A stretch of 7,141 nt of DNA from Halieaceae bacterium (lineage in GTDB: Bacteria; Pseudomonadota; Gammaproteobacteria; Pseudomonadales; Halieaceae). This document shows positions 1-5,543 of the stretch, one piece after another; the first letter of the stretch is position 1; every line of letters starts with the position of its first letter. Made by a program: the position numbers and the translations under genes. Under the pieces are notes generated by a model. That model made no database searches and was not told where the DNA came from. It saw nothing but the letters and a program-made list of their open reading frames with translations. The stretch spans positions 1,438 through 8,578 of the forward strand of contig WTJR01000100.1 in NCBI GenBank assembly GCA_011524755.1, in the 5' to 3' direction.

Positions 1-956
1 GTATCACGAGGGCGAACAATGGGTCTGACACCGGCAAATGACGACACGATGTCGCTTGCTGCGAGTGGCTCAGATAGATGCTGATTTAGAATTTCCAGAA
101 GATAAGCGCTTTCAGCATCGGTGCAGACGATCGGGTCTGGTAAGTCATGCTTTTGTTCAGTGGTGCCGAGCAGCACATGTTCAGGATCGAGCGGGATGAC
201 GAAAATGATTCGTCGCTCGCCCGGCGCTTGCAGAACCAACGCATGTGGAAACGATGCCTTTACGATCAGGTGTGAGCCTCGTACATGGTCGATCGTAAAG
301 CCGGAATCAATATCTGAGGCTTCGAGTAGTTTTGCTGCCCACGGCCCCGCTGCGTTGATTACTCGATCGAACTCGAGAGTCTGATCTGCTGTATCGATGC
401 GGCCGTCGGTGTAAAGGCGCTCGATGCGCGTGTTTTCGACGATGCTCACACCTTGCTTCCCCGCCTCATCAACGAGGCATTGAATCAGCGGTTCATATTC
501 CATGACGACATCACAGTAACTGGCGCCGCCGCGAAGGCCCTGAGGTATTAGATTTGGGAAGACACGTATAAGGTCCTCGGTGCTGTGCAACTGACTGGGT
601 CCAACAGAGAAGCGTCCCGCCAGCCACTGATAAATCAAGGTGCCGGCGAACAGTAGCCATCGGCCCCGCTTCGCCCCTTGGTATACCGGAAAATAGAACC
701 GCTCCACGCGGGTAGCATCCGGGGCAAAATTTAGCCAGCCATCACGCTCGATCAGCGCCTCGCGAACCAATCCAATGTGGCCTTGCTCGATATAGCGAAT
801 GCCACCGTGAAGCATGCGTGAGGATGCGCTACTTGTCTGGTCAAAGGGTGTGCTTTCATCGAACAGCTGTACCTGGTGGCCGAGTGACGCACAGGCAGTC
901 GCAATGGACACACCATTGACACCTGCACCAACCACTGCAATACGTTTTGTCGACAC
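1..956 (-). CDS. GlpD-like FAD-dependent dehydrogenase (glycerol-3-phosphate dehydrogenase family), C-terminus cut off
   Basis: Reading the minus strand from GTG at 956-954 gives 318 codons, open to the left window edge. An N-terminal dinucleotide-binding fold is visible: GAGVNG at residues 10-15, with the acidic end of the second strand at D33. Residues 42-57 (TSSASSRMLHGGIRYIE region) closely match the FAD-contacting stretch of E. coli GlpD. Further family landmarks are NAAGPW (201-206), RGSHLIV (226-232), FVIP (252-255), LLGTTE (262-267) and FAGVRP near the end. Family members have about 500 residues or more, so roughly the last third, including the GGKLTTYR region, lies outside. The known reaction is oxidation of glycerol 3-phosphate to dihydroxyacetone phosphate with electrons passed to quinone at the membrane. 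The substrate here is inferred and another hydroxy- or amino-compound is possible. The GTG is the best start after the upstream in-frame TGA because it directly precedes the Rossmann motif, but its ribosome binding site is weak. The gene diverges from the corrinoid operon, and a functional link is unproven. Confidence 0.85.
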   Translation of the reverse strand, partial: MSTKRIAVVGAGVNGVSIATACASLGHQVQLFDESTPFDQTSSASSRMLHGGIRYIEQGHIGLVREALIERDGWLNFAPDATRVERFYFPVYQGAKRGRWLLFAGTLIYQWLAGRFSVGPSQLHSTEDLIRVFPNLIPQGLRGGASYCDVVMEYEPLIQCLVDEAGKQGVSIVENTRIERLYTDGRIDTADQTLEFDRVINAAGPWAAKLLEASDIDSGFTIDHVRGSHLIVKASFPHALVLQAPGERRIIFVIPLDPEHVLLGTTEQKHDLPDPIVCTDAESAYLLEILNQHLSEPLAASDIVSSFAGVRPIVRPRD

Positions 957-998
957 CGCAGACTCGCTTATTAATCGCCTTAACACCGGGTTATGTCA

Positions 999-1021
999 CA
1001 ACAGTACCTCATGAACTGTTG
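999..1021. promoter_or_regulatory. Perfect 7-bp inverted repeat with 9-nt spacer, candidate operator
   Basis: The sequence reads CAACAGT, then nine bases, then ACTGTTG, giving exact dyad symmetry over 23 bp. It lies 43 bp upstream of the GTG of the GlpD-like gene and about 215 bp upstream of the MttB-like gene, a natural position for a dimeric regulator. Transcribed from the minus strand, it could instead form a short hairpin in that gene's leader. The regulator is unknown. Confidence 0.45.
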
Positions 1022-1035
1022 CGATAGTGTTATCG
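1022..1035. promoter_or_regulatory. CGATA-gtgt-TATCG inverted repeat, candidate second operator
   Basis: A 5-bp perfect dyad with a 4-nt spacer directly abuts the larger inverted repeat at 999-1021. A third, imperfect dyad (GTTATC-n5-GACAAC, one mismatched pair) overlaps it at 1029-1045. The cluster suggests protein binding, although a 5-bp dyad alone is weak evidence. Confidence 0.3.
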
Positions 1036-1179
1036 ACATGACAACGGGTTGAAATACCCTCGCGACTCGCTGATTAGAGCGCTCGGTCAGCCTTCAAAAT
1101 AGAGCCATGAATACTTACCAAAAAGTGGTAGAAAAAAGTCTAATTTCTGACACGATTTTTCTGGCATTTCCCCCCATTT

Positions 1180-1196
1180 ATGACGTTAAAATGACG
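1180..1196 (+). promoter_or_regulatory. ATGACG direct repeat overlapping a possible -10 element
   Basis: ATGACG occurs at 1180-1185 and again at 1191-1196. The 11-bp period is about one helical turn, so both copies face the same side of the DNA. TAAAAT at 1187-1192 matches the sigma-70 -10 consensus at five of six positions, but there is no matching -35 about 17 bp upstream. This is a tentative promoter for the operon that begins at 1235. Confidence 0.25.
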
Positions 1197-1234
1197 CCCG
1201 ATTTGAGGCCTTAACGAATAAGAGAGAAAGTCGT

Positions 1235-2776
1235 ATGAGCGAGCGAGCAGGACGACGAAAAGGAGGCGGTCGCGCAGGTCGTCGTGAGGCGAGAGCCAAC
1301 GCAGGACCGGCGAGTGCACCCTTCATACAGCGGAAGATTCCCTACGTTGAAATTCTGAGTGAAGAAGGCCTTCAGCTCATCGAGGACAATGCAGATCGAT
1401 TGCTCGAGGAAGTCGGCATCGATTTTCTTGATGATCCCGAAGTATTGGAGCTCTTCAAGGCGGCGGGTGCCAGTGTTGACGGAACTCGCGTGCGTTTTCC
1501 GCGAGGTATGTGCCGAGAAATCATTCAAGCCACGGCACCCTCAGAGTATGTCCAGCATGCGCGCAACCCAGAGCGCAATGTCACGATCGGCGGGAAAAAT
1601 ACGGTACTCGTGCCAGCCTATGGCTCACCGTTCGCTCATGATTTGGATAACGGTCGTCGCTATTCGACGATCGAGGATTTTAGAAATTTTGTGAAGCTAG
1701 CCTACATGGCGCCTGGCCTTCATCACTCGGGCGGAACCGTGTGTGAGCCGGTGGACCTGCCGGTTAACAAGCGTCACTACGACATGGTCTACAGCCATTT
1801 CAAATACAGTGACAAGCCTCTGATGGGTTCGGTAACACATTATCGTCGTGCACAAGATTCAGTTGATATGGCGAAGCTTGTATTTGGTGATGAGTTTGTT
1901 GATCAGAACTGTGTATTTACGAGCCTGATTAACGTGAACTCGCCCTTGGTCTTTGATGGGACCATGTTGGGATCGCTGAAGGTCTATGCAAGAAACAACC
2001 AATCCTGTGTGGTGTCGCCCTTTATTCTTGCAGGTGCCATGTCGCCTGTGACCGTCGCTGGTACCTGTACTCAGATTCTCGCGGAAGCGATGGCCGGTAT
2101 CGCGCTGACACAGCTCATTCGGCCCGGGTGTCCGGTTGTTTTCGGAACGTTCGCCGCAGCAGTATCGATGGCGACGGGCGCACCAACGTTTGGCACGCCA
2201 GAGCCAAGCCAGGTTATCTACGCCACAGCGGCGCTCGCACGTCGACTCGGTGTGCCTTATCGAAGTGGTGGTGGCTTGTGTGCCTCGAAACTGCCCGATG
2301 CACAAGCGGCTTATGAAGCGGCTAACACCCTTCAAACGGCTGCTCTCGCAGGCGTTAACTTCATGCTGCACACCGCTGGCTGGCTCGAGGGTGGTCTCGC
2401 TGTGGGCTACGAGAAATTTGTTATGGACTGCGATCAAGCGAATATGATCGCCGTCTTGCTCGAGGGGATGGATCTTTCCGAAAACGCGCAGGCGATGGAC
2501 GCCTTCCATGAGGTGGGTCCAGGTAAGCACTTCCTAGGTTCTGCGCACACATTGAGCAATTTTGAATCGGCGTTCTACCGCTCAACCATTGCGGATAACA
2601 ACAGTTTTGAGCAGTGGTCAGCTGAAGGCAGTTTGGATGCAGCGCAGCGGGCGAACGGCGTATGGAAACAAATGTTGGCGGACTACGAGCCACCGGCTCT
2701 GGATCCCGCTATTGATGAGGCGCTACTGGATTTCATGGCGCGTGAAAAAGCATCGTTCGCCGACCGAGACTACTAG
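1235..2776 (+). CDS. MttB-superfamily corrinoid methyltransferase, non-pyrrolysine, betaine-type
   Basis: The 513-residue cytosolic protein belongs to the trimethylamine methyltransferase (MttB) superfamily, whose members are about 480-500 residues long. Characterised relatives without pyrrolysine, such as glycine betaine methyltransferase MtgB, transfer a methyl group from a quaternary amine to Co(I) of a partner corrinoid protein. Family marks include IEDFRNFVKL (146-155), SGGGLCASKLPDAQAAYE (344-361) and a strongly typical C-terminus: VGPGKHFLGSAHTLSNF (427-443), EGSLDAAQRA (464-473) and YEPPALD (484-490). No in-frame TAG occurs inside the frame, so no pyrrolysine is encoded; the only TAG is the stop codon. 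The ATG at 1235 follows a purine-rich site (AGAGAGAAAG, 1221-1230). Residues 1-20 form an Arg/Gly tail with RAGRR at 4-8 and 13-17; the recognisable fold begins near residue 36. The corrinoid protein gene follows after 24 bp. Glycine betaine is the favoured substrate by context only; proline betaine, carnitine or another betaine remain possible. Confidence 0.93.
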   Translation: MSERAGRRKGGGRAGRREARANAGPASAPFIQRKIPYVEILSEEGLQLIEDNADRLLEEVGIDFLDDPEVLELFKAAGASVDGTRVRFPRGMCREIIQATAPSEYVQHARNPERNVTIGGKNTVLVPAYGSPFAHDLDNGRRYSTIEDFRNFVKLAYMAPGLHHSGGTVCEPVDLPVNKRHYDMVYSHFKYSDKPLMGSVTHYRRAQDSVDMAKLVFGDEFVDQNCVFTSLINVNSPLVFDGTMLGSLKVYARNNQSCVVSPFILAGAMSPVTVAGTCTQILAEAMAGIALTQLIRPGCPVVFGTFAAAVSMATGAPTFGTPEPSQVIYATAALARRLGVPYRSGGGLCASKLPDAQAAYEAANTLQTAALAGVNFMLHTAGWLEGGLAVGYEKFVMDCDQANMIAVLLEGMDLSENAQAMDAFHEVGPGKHFLGSAHTLSNFESAFYRSTIADNNSFEQWSAEGSLDAAQRANGVWKQMLADYEPPALDPAIDEALLDFMAREKASFADRDY

Positions 2777-2800
2777 GCGATTAGCACGGAGACATCAGTA

Positions 2801-3496
2801 ATGTCCGATGAAGAAGACATCATCCTTTCAGAGCTGTCCGATGAGGACCTTGTGCTACAGATGCACGACGACCTGTATGACGGATTGAAAGAGGAAATCG
2901 AGGAAGGCACGCAAATTCTTCTCGATCGTGGCTGGACCGCTGAGCAGGTGCTTGGAAAGGCGCTGGTCGATGGTATGACGATTGTTGGTATCGACTTCCG
3001 GGACGGTATTCTGTTCGTGCCTGAAGTATTGCTTGCCGCGAATGCTATGAAAGGCGGTATGGCTATTCTTCGACCCTTGCTGGCGGAGACGGGCGCGAAG
3101 CCAGTGGGCACCATGGTCATCGGTACCGTGAAAGGCGACATCCACGACATCGGTAAAAACCTCGTTGCCATGATGCTTGAGGGTGCGGGCTTTGAGGTCT
3201 ACGACATCGGCATCAACAATGCTGTCGAGGATTACATCGCGGCGCTTGAGCGTCATAAGCCTGACATCCTCGGTATGTCGGCACTGCTGACCACAACCAT
3301 GCCTTACATGAAGGTTGTGATTGATGCGTTGAAAGAGCAGGGCATCCGGGATGACTACATTGTCATGGTGGGCGGAGCGCCACTTAACGAGGAGTTTGGC
3401 GAGGCCGTGGGCGCTGACGCTTACTGCCGTGATGCGGCTGAGGCTGCGACCACTGCCGTTCGCTTAGTTGAAGCGCGTCGACTCGCTCAGGCCTGA
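2801..3496 (+). CDS. Cobalamin-binding corrinoid protein, MttC/MtgC type (methyl carrier)
   Basis: The 231-residue protein is the methyl carrier between the two methyltransferases of this operon. The N-terminal helical cap domain covers about residues 15-100. The Rossmann-like B12-binding domain follows, with the signature DIHDIGKN at 113-120, in which H115 is the expected lower cobalt ligand. SALLTTTM (160-167) and GGAPLNEEFG (201-210) are the other typical cobalamin-contacting segments. Length matches the family (about 210-230). ATG at 2801 has GGAG at 2788-2791 with a 9-nt gap. The first 36 residues are very acidic (15 Asp/Glu, one Lys). The gene sits 24 bp after the methyltransferase and in the same reading frame, so read-through of the upstream TAG would give a fusion with an eight-residue linker. 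It ends in TGA. The family call is firm; the methyl donor is inferred from the neighbouring gene. Confidence 0.95.
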   Translation: MSDEEDIILSELSDEDLVLQMHDDLYDGLKEEIEEGTQILLDRGWTAEQVLGKALVDGMTIVGIDFRDGILFVPEVLLAANAMKGGMAILRPLLAETGAKPVGTMVIGTVKGDIHDIGKNLVAMMLEGAGFEVYDIGINNAVEDYIAALERHKPDILGMSALLTTTMPYMKVVIDALKEQGIRDDYIVMVGGAPLNEEFGEAVGADAYCRDAAEAATTAVRLVEARRLAQA

Positions 3497-3502
3497 TCCC
3501 TC

Positions 3503-4102
3503 TTGGGGCGCTTACTAGTCATTGGCTGTGGCGCCCTCGCGGAAGAGCTTTCAGCACTCAAAAGAGCCAATCAATGGACCGCGCTTGATATCAAGTGTCT
3601 TGATGCGGCATTACACAATCGTCCTGAGCGAATAGCCGACCGGCTGGAGTCGGTACTTGCTCAACATCACGGCGAGTACACCAATATATTGATTGCCTAT
3701 GCCGACTGCGGTACCGGCGGTGCCGTTGATCGCGTTGCGCGACAATTTAACGCCCAGCGCTTGCCGGGAGCTCACTGCTACGAGTTCTATGCAACCAGTC
3801 CCGTATTTGAGGCGCTCGCAGAAGCAGAGCCAGGGACTTTTTATCTGACAGATTTTCTCGCACGTCATTTCGATCGATTGGTGATTGAGGAGATGAAACT
3901 GGACGAGCACCCGGAACTAGAGGACATGTTATTTGGTCGTTACCGTAAGGTGGTGTATCTGGCCCAGGTCGATAGTAGTGAGCTTCTTCACCAGGCAGAG
4001 CGGGCGGCTATGCGACTAAAGTTACCCCTGGAAGTGGTGACAACGGGTTACGGCTTGTTAGCTAAAACAGTTGAAGAAGAAGTTATCCGTGTCATCGCCT
4101 AA
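3503..4102 (+). CDS. DUF1638 family protein, TTG start
   Basis: The 199-residue protein shows the typical DUF1638 marks: VIGCGALAEEL (6-16), HNRPERI (38-44), YADCGTGG (66-73), GAHCYEFYA (89-97) and FYLTDFLARHFD (113-124). Cys9, Cys69, His91 and Cys92 lie in these conserved stretches and could bind a metal; that is inference, as the function of DUF1638 is unknown to me. DUF1638 genes often neighbour corrinoid methyltransferase genes, so a role in corrinoid handling, reductive activation or methyl transfer fits. No membrane segment or signal peptide is visible. TTG at 3503 is the only reasonable start: an in-frame TGA (the stop of the corrinoid protein gene) lies 9 nt upstream, and the conserved domain begins four codons later. 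There is no convincing Shine-Dalgarno sequence, so translation is probably coupled to the upstream gene by termination and re-initiation. Confidence 0.85.
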   Translation: MGRLLVIGCGALAEELSALKRANQWTALDIKCLDAALHNRPERIADRLESVLAQHHGEYTNILIAYADCGTGGAVDRVARQFNAQRLPGAHCYEFYATSPVFEALAEAEPGTFYLTDFLARHFDRLVIEEMKLDEHPELEDMLFGRYRKVVYLAQVDSSELLHQAERAAMRLKLPLEVVTTGYGLLAKTVEEEVIRVIA

Positions 4103-4190
4103 TGTGCTTTGACTTGCGTACATCAGATTGAGAAGCCCCTAATCCCAATTCACCCCAAGCTCCAACCGTTCAACAAGGAAGATTAACAAC

Positions 4191-4496
4191 GTGCAAAGAA
4201 TTGATGTCTTATGGAGAGATATTCCTTCCCAGGTTCAGATCAAGCGCGGGCGAGAGCGCGGGAAATACCTTCTGGAGCACCGGTTTCAAGCGGCGATAGA
4301 TCGCGCTGCAATGCGTGCAGGCAAGGGTGGCAGTGATGCTTATCTCGAGGAATGGCGCCGGATAACAACATCGATAGAGTCAGATCTTTCTCCGCAAGAA
4401 TTGGCCGAACAAATAGGGAAAATCCTTGAAGCGGAGGTTAGTGATGAGGCGCTCAAGGCCATGGTTGCAAATAAAGGTTTCAAGGACGCGAATTAA
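4191..4496 (+). CDS. Small 'virulence factor' family protein (Pfam Virulence_fact) in a corrinoid operon
   Basis: The 101-residue soluble protein starts at GTG 4191, with AAGGA at 4175-4179 as ribosome binding site (11-nt gap). Its features resemble the small conserved family that Pfam calls 'Virulence factor': VLWRDIPSQV (6-15), a basic linker (KRGRERGK, 18-25), RFQAAIDRAAMRAG (31-44) and DAYLEEWRR (49-57), followed by a helical C-terminus. The family name comes from a staphylococcal study and probably says nothing about the role here. The gene lies between the DUF1638 gene (88 bp upstream) and the folate-side methyltransferase (140 bp downstream), so a role as accessory factor for the corrinoid methyl-transfer system is likely. 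The molecular function is unknown; no catalytic motif or cysteine is present. Confidence 0.8.
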   Translation: MQRIDVLWRDIPSQVQIKRGRERGKYLLEHRFQAAIDRAAMRAGKGGSDAYLEEWRRITTSIESDLSPQELAEQIGKILEAEVSDEALKAMVANKGFKDAN

Positions 4497-4514
4497 CTTG
4501 CATCCGACTCTATG

Positions 4515-4534
4515 AGGCGTTAAAAAACGCGCCT
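4515..4534 (+). other. Small imperfect stem-loop in the intergenic region
   Basis: AGGCGTT can pair with AACG-CG-CCT across an AAAA loop, giving seven pairs with a 2-nt bulge, 19 bp after the preceding stop codon. No T run follows, so it is not a convincing intrinsic terminator. It could be a processing or mRNA-stability element that sets different levels for the genes before and after it. Confidence 0.2.
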
Positions 4535-4597
4535 AAATTCAACCATCGTATTCGGTCGAGCGGTAAGTACACGAGCACATGGTTTAACAATAAATAG

Positions 4598-4626
4598 TGC
4601 ACGACAATGACGATTCGGGTCGTGCA
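4598..4626 (+). promoter_or_regulatory. Perfect 8-bp inverted repeat abutting the ribosome binding site of the folate-side methyltransferase
   Basis: TGCACGAC at 4598-4605 is exactly complementary to GTCGTGCA at 4619-4626, with a 13-nt loop. The last A of the right arm is the first base of AGGAG (4626-4630), the Shine-Dalgarno sequence of the gene starting at 4637. In mRNA, a GC-rich stem directly next to the ribosome binding site could modulate translation. In DNA it could be an operator. An alternative upstream ATG (4607) falls inside the loop. Confidence 0.45.
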
Positions 4627-4636
4627 GGAGACACTC

Positions 4637-5533
4637 ATGACCACCACTATTATCAGCTCGGCCACCAAAGAAGTTCGTATCGGTTTTGATCAACCGTTCG
4701 TTGTCATTGGTGAGCGCATTAACCCAACTGGGCGAAAAATTCTCGCCGAGGAAATGAAGAACGGGGACTACAGTCGCGTGGAGGCTGATGCATTGGCTCA
4801 GGTTGCGGCAGGCGCCCAGATGCTGGATGTAAATGCAGGCATTCCCCTGGCGGATGAGCCTCGAATCCTCGCCGAAGCAATACAGCTAGTTCAATCAGTG
4901 ACGGATGTACCACTGAGCATCGACTCCTCGATTGTTGAGGCTCTCGAGTCCGGTCTCGCGGTATACCAGGGCAAAGCCCTGGTTAACTCGGTTACGGGTG
5001 AAGATGAAGTTCTTGAGCGTGTGCTTCCTTTGGTCGCCAAACACGGCGCAGCGGTTGTTGCCATTTCAAATGACGAGACCGGCATCTCTGAAGATCCCAA
5101 TGTGCGTTTTGAGGTGGCAAAAAAGATTGTTGAGCGTGCTGCTGACTACGGAATTTCTCATGAGGATGTGGTCGTTGATCCGTTGGTGATGCCGATTGGC
5201 GCTATTAATCAGGCGGGTGTACAAGTGATGGAGCTCGTGCGGCGACTGCGCACGGAGCTCAAGGTCAACACCACCTGCGGTGCTTCCAACGTCAGTTTTG
5301 GATTGCCTAACCGAAATGGCATCAATGCGGCGTTCTTGACCATGGCAATGGGCGCGGGTATGACTTCTGCAATCACCAGTCCATTGCATGCCGAGGTGAT
5401 GCAGGCGGTTCGAGGTGGCGATGTCATGATGGGGCATGACCCCGACTGTGCGAATTGGATTAAGGCGTACCGTGAGCCTGCTCCAGAGGGAGCCGGCGGC
5501 CGTCGCGGTCGTGCTGGGCGTCGCCGAGGCTAA
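4637..5533 (+). CDS. Methyltetrahydrofolate:corrinoid protein methyltransferase (pterin-binding TIM barrel)
   Basis: The 298-residue protein belongs to the pterin-binding (DHPS-like) TIM-barrel family that includes AcsE and the folate-side methyltransferases of demethylase systems. Expected reaction: methyl transfer between the methylated corrinoid protein and tetrahydrofolate. Motifs are VIGERINPTGR (23-33), DVNAGIP (64-70), SIDSS (94-98), NSVTGED (117-123), VVVDPLVMPIG (178-188) and CGASNVSFGLPNR (214-226), whose Asn218 corresponds to the pterin-contacting Asn of AcsE. ATG at 4637 is preferred over ATG 4607 because AGGAG (4626-4630) sits 6 nt upstream and the earlier start adds only ten residues that resemble nothing in the family. 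The last 12 residues (GGRRGRAGRRRG) are a basic tail that shares RAGRR with the N-terminus of the MttB-like protein. The 140-bp gap upstream suggests separately tuned expression; the activator gene follows after 10 bp. Confidence 0.93.
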   Translation: MTTTIISSATKEVRIGFDQPFVVIGERINPTGRKILAEEMKNGDYSRVEADALAQVAAGAQMLDVNAGIPLADEPRILAEAIQLVQSVTDVPLSIDSSIVEALESGLAVYQGKALVNSVTGEDEVLERVLPLVAKHGAAVVAISNDETGISEDPNVRFEVAKKIVERAADYGISHEDVVVDPLVMPIGAINQAGVQVMELVRRLRTELKVNTTCGASNVSFGLPNRNGINAAFLTMAMGAGMTSAITSPLHAEVMQAVRGGDVMMGHDPDCANWIKAYREPAPEGAGGRRGRAGRRRG

Positions 5534-5543
5534 CGCGTAATAC

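Larger units (their letters stand above)
957..1234. promoter_or_regulatory. Divergent intergenic region between the GlpD-like gene and the corrinoid methyltransferase operon
   Basis: This 278-bp stretch separates two divergently transcribed genes and must hold promoters for both. It contains no credible reading frame. Its left part (about 999-1045) is crowded with inverted repeats. Its right part (about 1110-1200) is AT-rich with A and T runs and a C6 tract. No consensus sigma-70 promoter with a good -35 and -10 at 17 bp was found by eye, which suggests activator-dependent transcription. No cobalamin riboswitch could be recognised. Confidence 0.6.

Noticed and set aside
1162..1180. Sigma-54 promoter suggested by TGGCAT
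   Set aside because: The required GC element at the right spacing is missing; a C6 tract and ATT follow instead.
957..1234. Cobalamin riboswitch in the operon leader
   Set aside because: A B12-dependent operon invites one, but no B12-box-like sequence or the required extended fold was found by eye, and the 278-bp gap also has to serve the divergent gene.
1859..2530. Long antisense open frame (223 codons) inside the MttB-like gene
   Set aside because: It is fully antisense to a gene with unmistakable family motifs, has no recognisable domain and reads as low-information sequence. It is a by-product of codon bias.
2774..2776. TAG as an encoded pyrrolysine in the MttB-like protein
   Set aside because: In Pyl-containing MttB the codon is internal. 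Here TAG comes after the complete C-terminal family motifs, and the next gene has its own ribosome binding site. No pyl gene is in the window.
4109..4137. Promoter with TTGACT at 4109-4114 upstream of the small 'virulence factor' family gene
   Set aside because: No -10-like hexamer lies 16-18 bp downstream (GAAGCC is found there).
4607..4636. ATG 4607 as start of the folate-side methyltransferase
   Set aside because: It lacks a Shine-Dalgarno sequence, lies in the loop of an inverted repeat and adds ten residues without family similarity. ATG 4637 has AGGAG at ideal spacing.
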